A stretch of 64,000 bases of DNA from Oscheius sp. JU75 (lineage: Eukaryota; Nematoda; Chromadorea; Rhabditida; Rhabditidae), in contig JASJZC010000002.1 in NCBI GenBank assembly GCA_037178855.1, positions 6,522,501-6,586,500 on the forward strand, read 5' to 3'. Below the pieces are notes generated by a model. That model worked only from the letters and a program-made list of their open reading frames with translations. It did no database searches and was not told where the DNA came from. Made by a program: the position numbers and the translations under genes. Shown here in pieces: positions 20,218-31,397 of the stretch (within the stretch, counting starts at the first letter, position 1; each line of letters starts with the position of its first letter).

Positions 20218-22304
20218 TAACTTTTTTTATAGGATACATAGGAGTTTTGTTGAAGTTGTTATTGTTTGCTCCATAAAAATGCCATTATCAGATAGTTGAT
20301 CCTGTTTCTCTGACAGCTTCAGATCTAGCCGTCACTTTAGACCATAATGTCCCTGGTTGCCTAGACCAAAAGCCTGTTGTCTGTCCAGATCTGGAAAGAG
20401 ACGGGCACAGTCGCAAGGACGGGATTTTCGGTAGAAATACTGAGCTAAACCTGCTGCCGAGCACTAAGAAATGTCTTATTATGGTTATCGGTGTTCTCCA
20501 GTACATTTTAGGCTCTCAAACCTAGTTTATTGGGCTCACATAGGTGTTTTAGGGGCGAGATGGTACGGGAGCAGAAATTTTAAAGTCCCCTATTGTCCAT
20601 TTAAAGGGATCCGAATCCAACTTCTACAGTAACCAAAAGCCTATTATCCTTACTATGTCAAAGGTTCACTTCAATTTAAAAACTTTGGACAGACGCTGAC
20701 AAGTCGAACTGTCTGAGCATCAACCTTGTGGGAGTGCAAAACGAAAGACAAACACTTGCATACAAACACTGTATTCAGAATCAGCTCAATGAGATCTATC
20801 TTTTGAGATCAGCTTCATTTTGTCCCCTATTGTCCATTTAACGCGTTCTATTTCCAAGTAGGAAGTTGTTGGCAGTGCATTCCGTAATACCCATGCCAAG
20901 AGCTGTCGAATGGGTTTATGTTTGTTGCCAAAATCCACCTGAGATTCGAAGGCTCCCCTTGTCAATGTGATACAGACGGGTAGTGCAGGGACAGGAGGCA
21001 GAGAGGTTAGAAAGACAGGTAGGGAAACATAGAGATAGAGATAGACAATATAGAGGGATATAGATAATAGTGTCTCTACCTTGTCGTAACCCTTTACAAC
21101 AAAGGTCTACCCTATCTGCCATCCTTTCATAAAGAAAATGAACTAACCTGTTCGTTCGTCTATCCACTGTCCGTCAATCCGTTGTCCTCCAATTCCTTTG
21201 ATAGCTTGAGGATATGAAAGAAGTCGAACTGCTGTTCAGCTGTCTCGACTTACCTTGGAAGCATCCTGTCCAGACGGTCGCTCGAAGGTGAATGGTGCCC
21301 CAAGGAAGAGATTCTGCATGACTAGCCAAATCGAATAATTGTTTCAGTTACAAACGAATTTACAATTTTCTAGTTGCAACTATTTCAAAAGTGTTGTAAT
21401 CGCTGCAGAATTGCTTTTCAAGTCCTCCAAACCTTCGGACAACCTAATCCGGGCGATTTCGCAGTCTTTTCACGTTTCTACTCGTCTTTCAGTTGTAAGA
21501 GATGATCTTTCAATGCTCCCACTTTGAAAATACGGCCTTTTCTAACAACTGTAACATGTTTACCGATGTTTCCCTCAAAGCGCAGACCTTTTTACCTACT
21601 ACGTAGCCTAATATACTGGTTTTGCAATCCCGGTGCTTCTGCAAACTGTCCACAAGTAGATTAGTAGATTATTATCTCGAGTCGATAAATGAAAAATTCA
21701 GAAAATTCACGAGTTCCACAAGGGAAAAAGTTGAGCAAGATTCAAAACAACAAATTTGGCGCCTCCGCTGCACACCAACTGCTACAGTACACGAACCCCA
21801 TACGCAAGAAGCCGAGAAATGCCATTCTCACTTCGTTTTTTCTTATTTCTTCATCCGTTTTTCCCTTCCTAATCACACTTTGCTGTGCTTTTGACGAGAC
21901 ACGCTGGAGAATACGGAACCTGCATGATGACAAGTTTAAAAGGAAAACGAAGAGAAGTCATATTCATTTGATGTAATCTTTTCATGTACTCTTTTCGTGT
22001 GTTATTTATTGCAGCTTCGGTATTTCTTCTTCAAGAATAACCACTTCTCGATGTAGTAACCTTCATTCCCTCGTGGTACATCCAAAGAAATTGAAGAAGG
22101 CATGTGAAAGTGAAGGAAATTAGCCTGTTTCCTGATACCCATGCCTTTTCTCGTGTTTCACCTTGTTTATCGTGGTTTTTTATTCCCACGAGGAGGCTCA
22201 CCATTGTCCCTCAGAACCCGCGTGTCACGTAAAATACCCACGGTCGTATTTAAATTTCTCATTTTGCTCTTCTTGACCTCGAAATCAATCGTCTTATTTG
22301 CAGA
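20218..22304. other. Gene-poor intergenic stretch between mL50 and SMC6
   Basis: No gene with family support was found. A 19-bp direct repeat (TCCCCTATTGTCCATTTAA) occurs at about 20586 and again at about 20823. On the minus strand near 21250-21320 a short exon-like piece starts MQNLFLGAPFTFERPSGQD and ends at a GTAAGT donor, but no downstream exons could be joined to it. Confidence 0.4.
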
Positions 22305-25300
22305 ATGCTCCGAAACCGAAACAAAAGACCGTCGGAGGAAGATTCACCGGTGAGTATTTTGGCCTAAATTCTCTTTTTTGACGTGGTTTTCTAGGGCCCG
22401 AAGGCAAAGAACAAACGAGACGGGACGATGAAGGTGGCCGGACGCCTGGTCCAAGTCGATCTCGAGAATTTCATGTGCCACGGAAATCTGAGGGTGAACT
22501 TCGACGTCGAGAATCACAACTGTCTCTACATTGGTGGCCCGAATGGAAGTAGGTCGACTTGTTCTCCGAAAAATGAATCTTTCGTTCAGGCGGCAAAAGT
22601 GCCCTCTTCGCAGCCATCAATATCGGTCTCGGAGGAGCCGGACGTGGAAATGAGCGAGGAAACTCCGTTCAAATGTACATCAAAACTGGGAAAAGGTATG
22701 TGCTTCGCTGTTTTAATTTTTCAGCGGTTGAACACAAATTATTTGAAGTTTTCAGCCGCGCCAAAACGCGGATCACACTCACCAACACTGGAGAAGGCTC
22801 TTTCGAGGACTACGACCGTATCATCGTCGAGAGGACCATCCTTGAGGCTGGCGGATCCTACTCGATCAAAGGCGTTCGCGGTGGTGCAGGTACCCTCTAA
22901 CCTTTTTCCGATCTTACAGCTCGTTTCAGAAAGCCTAATCCCGGGAGGAAAGACCACCTTAAACAAGATTATCAGTCGCTACGGCATCGAGCTCAACAAT
23001 CCAATCTATTGGCTTAGTCAGGATCGCGCCAGAAAGTTCCTGGCCGATACCAATCCCAAGCAGCTCTTTCAGGTTTGTGAAGCAATTTATTCGAACTTGG
23101 GAGGGCCCTGTTAATACAAGATGCTCGCTATTTTTCCCATGGAATTCCATTACAGATCTTCGCCGATGCCTCCGAGCTCGACACGACTTTGGCCAACTAC
23201 AACGAGATTGGAACCCATATGCATGCCATAAACGGCAATCTGACCAATCTCACGCGTATTCTCGCCGGTCTACGAGAGTGGGTTTTCCTCCTCTTTCATT
23301 GAATTCTCAATCCAGAGACTATCGAAAGAAGCAAGCCATCATGACCCGTCGGCAGAAGGAAATAGCTCTGATCGGGGAAATCCAGATCCTGCACTGGTTC
23401 TCTCAGTTCAGTCCGCTGCGCGATATTGAGGAAGCGGAGACCGAGCTCAAAAGGAGGATCGAGGAGAACAAGGCCGCCCATCGCAAGCTGAAACAGAAGC
23501 ACAAGGACGAGGCAGTGGAGCTGGCCCAATGGCGCGAAGAACTCGAAAATCTGGCGGCAAAGACGTCCGAGAAGCGTGGCGAAGTCGACGATCTCGAGCG
23601 CCAGCTGGCCGATTATGAGGACCAAATGGTGTAAGATTTTCGTTTGAATTTGGCGCGCAAAGTTCAAAGGTCGCTGGTTACCAGACTACAAAGTTAGTCT
23701 TTCTGGGTTCAAAAACGGTATTTCATGACTGTCGGATGTTCTGCAAAGTTGTAGAGCAGATCAAGGACTAGAACTTTACAGAATATCGGAAAGTCAAAAA
23801 ATGCCGTCTTGACCCCGAAAAAACTATTATTAGGTGCTTTGGATTGAGCTTTCTTAAACTTCAATCACGCTTGGGCATTGGACCCGACTCGTTTTTTTTT
23901 TCTATAACATAAACTCTAACCGACTGATTGTGTGCTATGAGGCAAAGCTCTCGCCAAACGTTTGCTAGCTACACGAACGCTACATATTAGAACCAAATGT
24001 GCAGAAATTGGACTATACAGTGGCTTTCAGTCCCTACAATGAGGAGTTGAAGGATCTGGAGCGAAAGATCCAGAGAGCGAACCAGGATATCGAGCAGAGC
24101 GACGCGACAATCCGCGACGCCAAAAGGAAGATCCGACAGGAGAAGGAAAAGCTGGCCAAAAATCAGGATCGTCACCAAATGGAGGAGCTCCAAGTCAAGG
24201 TAACCGAACTTGAGAAGCTCGAGGCCGCCAATCGAGACGAGATCCAGAAGATTGAGCACAAAATGGAGACGATGAAGCCGGCCGTACGGGAGGCCCATAC
24301 TGCTGCTTTCGAGGTTGTTTTGCTCCTATTTTCTACTTAATTTGGTGGTTTTAGGCATCGAACCAGGCCCAGCAGCAACGCGTCGAGCATCAGCAGCTGA
24401 CCAGAGAAATTGGAAGTATCCAGGAGAGGTCGAAGAACAATCTCAGCCGTTTCGGTCCGACCATTCCGCAAGTTGTCCAGAAGATCAACGAGCAGGCTGC
24501 GCGATTCAGTGTCAAGCCGAAAGGACCGATGGGTACGTTTTTGTACGAGTCTTTTCTTTACGCAGGAAGGTGTAAAAGTACGGGTACAAATAGCTGTACT
24601 GCGAAGAAGTTTCTGATAAAATAAGCCAATGTGTCAGTGAAGCGGTAAAGTTGCCATGAAACTGCTTCAGGTTCGAATCTCGATTGGTTTAGTATTCGAA
24701 TTCTTCACATTGTAACGAGCGCGTAATTGCTCTCGGACTTCCCCAATATGGATACTTATCAAATCATACCTTTTCTCTCCGTGAGTGAAATCTGGAGTGT
24801 AGTTTGGTATGATTTCGATGTTAAACTTCTATTCTGGATGCAGCAGTCTACTCATTTCCTTTTCAGGCAGCTACATCCAAGTCCGCGACAAAAAATATCA
24901 GCTAGCCGTCGAACAGGCTCTCCGTCGACAGCTGGGAACATTCATCTTCGCCAACCGAAAGGACGAACTGCTCTTCATTCGGATGATGGAACACTATGGC
25001 ATTCACTGTCCTCCGACCACCGTCGTCAAGTTTATCATTTTTCTAAATTTTCCAAGTTTAAATTTTCAAGATTTGGCCAAGAGCCGCACAGCACGAGTGA
25101 CAACGAGCCGCCTGGACGCGTTGCCACCGTTTTGCGAATGATCGACGTGACCGACAACGACGTCCGAAACACCCTAATTGACGCGACCGGCATGGAGTGC
25201 ATTGCCCTCTTCGACTCGGACCAGGAGGCCCGAGAAATCATGAACGGATCGGTTCTTTTTCATTACTTATAGCGGTATAACACGGTTTTAGGCCCCCCAG

Positions 25301-28300
25301 AACTGCAATACGGCCTACACGTGCTCCGGAGCCGAGGTTCACGGAAAAAGCGCTCGCGGTGGCACCCAGTACCGTTTCTACGCCTGCCATCAGCGCCATG
25401 CCACAATACTCGCCGACTCGTCGAATGCCAATATTGAGTACGTTTTAAGGTTTCCCCTTTGTAGACGAAAACTACAAGTTTTTTGGCTACCGAAAGACTG
25501 ATAGCCTATTCTCTAGGATTATGGCCATACCTCCATATGGCTGTAATCTCCTTATTCATCACAGATACCTAAAATTCTGACGTTTCTTGCCTTGGAGCAT
25601 TAGCAGTTTCTACTTATTTCTGTACGCATGCAGCTTCGATGTTGTATTATAATTTTCATATTTTTTGCCTATCTCGCTAGAATCTCTCCAAGGCCGTATG
25701 GCGTGAATTATTCGTGGATCGTCTAGAAATTGGTAGAGTGACAGATAAGGGAGGTTAGATTGGAAACATAAAATATTTCCTGAATCTGCTGGTGTTTTTT
25801 GGCTCGTATGGACCGGGTTCGAGTTCATTCGACGATTTTTGCGAAAATATCATTGGCCATGTTAATAAAAGCCGGGAATTGTGTAGAAAAGATATTGACG
25901 TTCTTGTTCAACTTTTCCAATTGCAGAGACCTGACCCGCCAGCTGGAAGTTGCCAAGCGCCAGTACGACATGGCCAACGAAACTGCCCGTAACAAGAATA
26001 GCCGCTCCGATCAGCTGAAGCGCCAATACGAGCTTCTGAAGCGGCAGAAGGACGATCTGGAGGATAAATTGCGTCGCTACGAGAGCCAGAAGACCCGCAT
26101 TCGGCGCGAGATTGCCACCATCGTGGATCGCGAAGATGGAAATGTGATGATCGGTGTGCAGCAGCGCCTCCTGGGCGAGGTCGAAGAGTCCAAGGCGCAG
26201 CTCCTGGGGAAGAGGGATCAGCTGGAAGACGAGAAAAGAAAGAAGCAGAGAAAGCTGGCAAAGATGGAGGGGCATCGCAAGGCGTTCCAGCAGAATGCCA
26301 GTGACCACGCGCAGGAAATGGATGAAACCGAGAGTGTCGCGGAAGGTCTAAAACTGAAGATCCAGCAGCTCAGCGGAAAGATTCAGGAGTCGGAGGCACA
26401 GATGAGACAACTGGAGGAGAAGGTCAGAAAGTGGACGGAAGAGGACGCTGTGAGCATTGAGAGAAGAAAGGACGAAGCTCTGGCCAAGGTAAATTTTCCT
26501 AGTTTACCGTGACAATATTAACGAGACCCTTTCGATTCAGTTTAACATACATACATTGAATACACACAGGTTTTTGATAGAGTGCCTCGTTTGTGGCGTA
26601 TTATTTGACAGAACAGAAGAGAGTCTGGTTGACAGACGGTAAGATTTGATAGAAATAGGCTGATATGTCTAGGATTAAAAAGGGGACAAACTGACATTAC
26701 CGGTTGACAGACAGTGTTTGCTGTTCTAATGACAACTATCTCCTTGAGTGAGAGAAACCGAGATTAAATAATCTGATGACAGGATAAGTGAGGCATAGAG
26801 TGGCAGGAAAGGTCTTTAAAGGGACAAGTAACATTGCGAGTGTATGGGCGTCCCCGGACACGTCTTTTGTAGTTAGGTCCCACGACGAACTTCCCTAAAA
26901 ATCAATCTTTTGGTCCTTTACACACTTTTTCATGACTTCTAAGTGTGTTTAATCGGTTCGTAAACTCCCCCAGAAATATCTACTACGACGACAAAAATAA
27001 CGAGAATAATGAAGGAAATTGAGGAAACGCGGTTCTTCTCCCTCTTTCTTATTTTCTACATTTTTCTATTTAATTCTGACGTCGAAGTAGACATTTCTGT
27101 AGCAGCTTTCGACGCTGAGTCGAGCAAACACACTTCAGTCATGAAAACGTGTGTAAAGCATTAAAAATGCTAAAGATTGATTTTCAGTGAAGTTCGTCGC
27201 ATGACCCAACAACAAAAGTCGTTCCGGGGGACACCCATACATCCGCAATCTTACTGTTCCTTTAATGAATGAAAGTGTTAGCAAGAAATAGGTGGACAGG
27301 GACAGAATAAGCCGTAGACAGACGGGACAGATTGAGTCTGTAAGAAAAAGGCAGGCCAGACAAATAACATGAATTGTATGTCTATGATCTGCTCTTTTTA
27401 GGTCTAAAAGTCGATGTTTTCACGGCAAAAACCCCGCCAAATGACCAGTTTGAACCGTCTAAACTAGCCGTTTTCAGCTGAACGAAGAGGAGGTGAATCC
27501 GCCTCCCAACTACCCAGACCGTCCCGACTTCCGAGATATTCCCGAGACTCGCGAGCTCCTGAGCATGATGAAGAAGAGGGAGTCCGAGCTGAATGGAGTC
27601 CGTGAAGCGTGTGTTTTTTTCTCATTTCCCCCAAAGAATGTATAAAATCTACAGGTTGGGCGAGGCGCCGACGGAAGAACACCTTAAACAGATCAAGGAC
27701 AAGTTCGAGGCGGGCCGAAAGGACTACGTCGCCCTCAGAAATATCAACGAGATGCTTCAGAAAACACTCATACTGCGCAAGAAGAAATTCCCCGTATTCC
27801 GGCACGGTATCATCTCGCGAGTCAAGGACGCCTTCCAGGATCTCATCAGATACAAGTGAGTATTTCACCATTTTTCTGTCGTCAGTGTTCCTTTGACTCT
27901 GCCATGTCTCTGTCAAGCATTTTTCATGTCACTCCAGCTAATTAAGATCATTATAGCCTCCTCTACCGTTCCATGTCAATCTTGTCTAAGAACACGTTCT
28001 GAACATCCCTGTCAAACTCTTTCCATCCCCAATGTAGAAATAGTGAATGTATCTTTCTGAATCTATCTCGTCCTGTTCCGTCAAGCTAGTCTACTATCCT
28101 GCTAAAAACTCATTGTGTCCATGTTTTTTTCCAACCATCTTCTCTTTCTGCCTACCGTAACCTGTCTGCCCGTAGATTCCCCTCATTTGCCTGTCCGCTT
28201 GTCCCAGTCATTTTCCTGTTAATTCGATTTATAAGCCTCCTATCAGTCCGCTTACTTGTCTACTATGGCTGTCTAATCACGATTTCTATAGGTTCGAAGG

Positions 28301-28712
28301 CGAGATGCTAATCAACACGGAGCAGCGCACAATCAACATCAACATCAAGCCGCATTCGAGCAATCCGAAGGAGAAGCTGAAGGATATTCGGGGTCTCTCG
28401 GGCGGAGAGAAGTCCTACACGACTACGTGCTTCCTCATGGCCTTGTGGACCATTATGGAGACGCCTTTCCGCTGTATGGACGAGTTCGACGTCTTCATGG
28501 ACGGACACATGCGAAAGGTTTGCCCTTTTAATGGGTTTTTTCACTAACATGTCAAATAATAGACAGCCATGGACCTGATCGTGGCCGAGGCGACTCGCAA
28601 GTACAAGCATCAGCAGTTCATCTTCTTTACGCCGCAGGGCATCAACGAGATCAAGAAGGACAACACGGACAACCAGGTCGCCACGTTCGAAATGCCGAAA
28701 GTTCGTGAATAA
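22305..28712 (+). CDS. smc-6: Structural maintenance of chromosomes protein 6
   Basis: A multi-exon gene with every SMC6 landmark in order. The N-terminal ATPase half has VDLENFMCHGNLRVNFDV and the Walker A loop GGPNGSGKSALFAA, split by an intron after its first G. A first coiled coil follows (about 23300-24500). The hinge reads KKYQLAVEQALRRQLGTFIF, then VLRMIDVTDNDVRNTLIDAT and a conserved PPQNC. The second coiled coil is at 25920-26490. The C-terminal half has RGLSGGEKSYTTTCFLMAL (ABC signature) and ETPFRCMDEFDVFMD (Walker B), as in SMC6 and not SMC5. The protein pairs with SMC5 in the complex that resolves recombination intermediates and guards genome stability. The ATG at 22305 follows TTTGCAG by 1 bp. 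Introns vary from about 40 bp to about 1 kb. One holds a foldback, one a tRNA-like relic, and one a roughly 450-bp inverted repeat. The stop is at 28710-28712. Confidence 0.95.
23705..23816. repeat. Hairpin element, TGTTCTGCAAAGTTGTAGAG family (best copy)
   Basis: Arms of about 50 bp pair at roughly 80 percent around a loop near 23759-23768. The left arm reads CAAAAACGGTATTTCATGAC then GGATGTTCTGCAAAGTTG. The right arm, reverse-complemented, repeats the same order (GTCAAGACGGCATTTTTTGA, CGATATTCTGTAAAGTT). It lies in an SMC6 intron. Confidence 0.65.
24624..24688 (+). other. tRNA-like relic in an SMC6 intron
   Basis: CAGTGAAGCGGTAAAG and TCAGGTTCGAATCTC are A- and B-box-like. The ends CCAAT and ATTGG can pair as the outer part of an acceptor stem, which is better than most other copies here. 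The spacing is slightly short. Confidence 0.45.
26815..27266. repeat. Long inverted repeat (about 180-bp arms) in an SMC6 intron
   Basis: The left arm (26815-26992) and reverse-complemented right arm (27078-27266) run in parallel over nearly their whole length. Shared blocks include TGTATGGG, GTCC(C)CGGA, CTTTTGT, CGACGAACTTC, AAAATCAATCTTT, TTTACACAC, TCATGACT and GTGTGTTT. The spacer is about 85 bp. The layout fits a MITE or foldback transposon. The transcript would fold into a long hairpin. Confidence 0.75.
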
Positions 28713-28980
28713 GTCTGCCTTATATACCCCCTTTGTATTTTATAATTACCGGTGCCTTTCTTTCCCCAAACAATCTCATAAGAAATCTTGAGCTTTTGTG
28801 CTCCCTGTTTTAGCCTTTATATCTACTTGTTGTGTTAATAAAATTGACATTTTGTATTGGAATTTGGACGGAGAGAGACGAATAGAATTGAAGCTCTTAG
28901 GTTCTGGAACCTCGGGTATACCACCTATAGCTTGTTTCAGATGAAGAACGAACACAAGCAAAGGCAAATAAAATTCGAGT

Positions 28981-29040
28981 GCGGGACTGAACAATGACCC
29001 CGCGGATACTGGGCGCTACTTGACGCCGCGCCAATCATGC
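28981..29040 (-). other. tRNA-like relic
   Basis: The minus strand reads TTGGCGCGGCGTCAAGTAGC and GGTCATTGTTCAGTCCC. Its first half closely resembles the relic at 40570-40632, so the two may share one source. Confidence 0.35.
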
Positions 29041-29307
29041 AAGCCACTATCCGAAATATGTTTGGTCTATAGCTGTTTGGCTTTGTGATGGCTATAATCC
29101 ATTTCCAAAGAAAAGCAGCAGTGAGGCAATTCTTCAAAGGTTTTTTCAAGGCTCGCGTCACGAAGCTATCCGTAGCTAGTGGAGACGGACTTTTTGCAAA
29201 TTAAGCGTATTTGCGGTTAATTTTTCGTGGTTTTGACCTTAAAATCGAATTCAGCGACCAAGAAAGTCTACTTGCCAACAAATTGAAGAGAAAAACTAAA
29301 AATACAT

Positions 29308-29352
29308 CGCTTATGCATGGAGCAGAAAGACTGGGGTTCAGCTCCCCTATTT
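29308..29352 (+). other. Truncated tRNA-like relic
   Basis: GCATGGAGCAGAAAGAC then TGGGGTTCAGCTCCCCT, with a fair T arm. The D-arm half is poor and the piece is short. Confidence 0.3.
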
Positions 29353-29613
29353 AGGCAATTTAAACGTTATTATTCTAGTTTTACTCCAAATCTATTGTCA
29401 AGTAGGGGAATACATGCGTAGAATATGATTACCAGATCAGACTCAAGAAAATGATGAAAATTCGAAAATATGGAAATTTCTTCTTCACGTGCAGACACTG
29501 CGCGGCGAGCATTCAAATCCAGATGCCGCCCTTTATTGTAAACAGGCTATAATTATGTGACGAGCGATGGAAAAACCTTCTGAAGGTGCTTTTCATGAAG
29601 AGACAGTCCAGTT

Positions 29614-29679
29614 GTACAATCCCAGAAATCGTACCCGACCCCTTTGTTTCGTAGTCGGAGTGCTACGACTGAGCTATTT
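29614..29679 (-). other. tRNA-like relic
   Basis: The minus strand reads TAGCTCAGTCGTAGCACTCC then GACTACGAAAC and GTCGGGTACGATTTC. The stretch CACTCCGACTACGA is shared with the plus-strand relic at 33796, so both come from the same parent. Confidence 0.45.
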
Positions 29680-29759
29680 TTTTATTTTTCACGCCCGAAC
29701 CAGAAACTACATAAATGGAGGGAGACAGAGGATGACCCAGCCCCAGCCCAGTTAAGTAA

Positions 29760-29890
29760 GGTAGCCTAACTGAACAATCTTGCTCCTTTCAATGGCAAAG
29801 TCGAACGGGGATTGACGGTCCTGAGAATGATCCCAGGCTTGTGAAGATCTTCGAAAGCCTGCAGACCTTGGATTCTGCGCATAGGCCGAT
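29760..29890 (-). pseudogene. Casein kinase 1/TTBK-like kinase fragment, decayed
   Basis: The minus strand reads GLQAFEDLHKPGIILRTVNP, close to the kinase catalytic-loop context (LHxxGxxHRDxKPxN) but with H, D, K and N of that loop all replaced. One base later in another frame it reads FAIERSKIVQL, the expected continuation. Lost catalytic residues plus a frameshift indicate a pseudogene fragment of a CK1/TTBK-like kinase, a group that is large in nematodes. The fragment is short, so the family call is tentative. Confidence 0.35.
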
Positions 29891-30294
29891 GACAATTCGC
29901 TCTACTCGGTCTTCTTCTTCAGCGTCTTCAGATTCCGATGTAGTTGTGGGCGCGCATCTGTCCTTGCTCGAAGCTTCTTGTCCGTCTCGCAGTTGGCTCT
30001 AGGTGCAGCAGGACAAAGAGCTTCGGAGAATCGGCTCCAGTAGCACAGGCTGCTCTCGAGCCGAGTTTGGGTAGTCCGGAGCCTTCTGAACAGCATCCGC
30101 GATGTTCCAGCTCGCCATTTCCTAAGCCAGTAGCAGTTACTCGTCTAAAAGTAGAGACAGCGACGAACCTTCTTTCAGAGAGCACAGTAGCTCACTGTCG
30201 ACAATTACACAACTTCTGTCAAAGCAATTAGTTGAGGCTCCTAGCTAACAGAAAATCGCTAATCCCCGACGGTTCCCTTCCACTCCAGCTCCGA

Positions 30295-30375
30295 TGTTCT
30301 CCATTGGGGACTGGCTCTTCGCGTCGCTCTCTGCCTCGTCTTCTGTGCAGTAGTAGACTACCATCAAGCGCCTCG
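30295..30375 (-). repeat. Exon-like duplicated segment, copy 1
   Basis: On the minus strand this encodes VVYYCTEDEAESDAKSQ. A copy at about 30775-30845 encodes VVYCCTDDEAESDAKNQ. Several differences between the copies are silent or conservative, which hints at past coding use. No surrounding gene could be assembled. Confidence 0.4.
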
Positions 30376-30774
30376 GATGTCTGTCTCCAAAGAAATCAAA
30401 GTATGCCGGCCACGAACAAGAGAATGAGGGACAGTAAGACTATCAGGAAGTGGACTACCACAACAGATATTCAGAGGCCAACTGTCTTCAAGGAACCATG
30501 TTCAATCGATGAGACTACTGAAAGTTTCAAAAGGGAGGACGGCAGCTCTGACGACTGCTGTTCTACCGACGGCAGGACAAGGACCATCTTTGAACCGAGA
30601 CCCATCACACTGCCGCCACGTTCGCCAGTCGTCTTCTGCACACAAGACAGAAGCCCGAAGTCTGGTCTCACGAGTTGGACAGCAGCGGCATGAAAAATGT
30701 GACCGTCATCTGGCTGTCCACAGGGGCCCCTTACCATCTTTGAAATGCGACAGTACGACATGTTAGTTTTTTTA

Positions 30775-30845
30775 GGGAGCTGGTTCTTTGCGTCGCTCTC
30801 TGCCTCGTCGTCTGTGCAGCAGTAGACTACCACCAAGCGCTCTGT
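30775..30845 (-). repeat. Exon-like duplicated segment, copy 2
   Basis: Direct-repeat partner of 30295-30375, about 470 bp apart in the same orientation, differing at about one base in eight. Confidence 0.4.
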
Positions 30846-31329
30846 CTCTCTGTAAAGGATTTTTGAGCAGTCCATTGTACCGTAGTTCATTTCAATCCTC
30901 GATCTACAATTTTTTTTCGCCTAAACGGTGGAGAAACTTCCTGAAGCCGTAATAGGCCAACAAAGAGAATACAATAGGCAGTAACAGAGTGACAAAAAGG
31001 TCTGAACGGTGTAGATACAGGGACAAGAAGATCCGAGCCTAAAAAATCTGGACAAAAGGGAGTTTGAGGACAGTAAGAAGGCTAAAATGCGAAGGCTATA
31101 ACTGAACCCTGCCCTTCTTCTCTTCGAACCTTCTCCAGACAGCCGTCTCTCTACTGGTGGTCGCCCGGTGAAGACACAGTCTCGCCTCACACGCGGCAAG
31201 CACCAGCCGAGGTGTGGCCGCACACACACACACACAAAGTCTTATCGATTCGATGTAGAGGTCGATTAGGGTAAGAATTGGAAGAGAGGTCTGGTCTGGC
31301 GGTGAAGGAGACATAGTGTGCTACTGCCG

Positions 31330-31397
31330 GCCGGTGACCCAAATCGAACCCCCTCTCTCTGACCATCTGGCGGGCCTCGACAGCTGCCGAGGAGCGC
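31330..31397 (-). other. tRNA-like relic
   Basis: The minus strand shows CTCGGCAGCTGTCGAGGCCC and AGGGGGTTCGATTTGGGTCA at tRNA spacing. The T stem pairs only partly. Confidence 0.35.
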
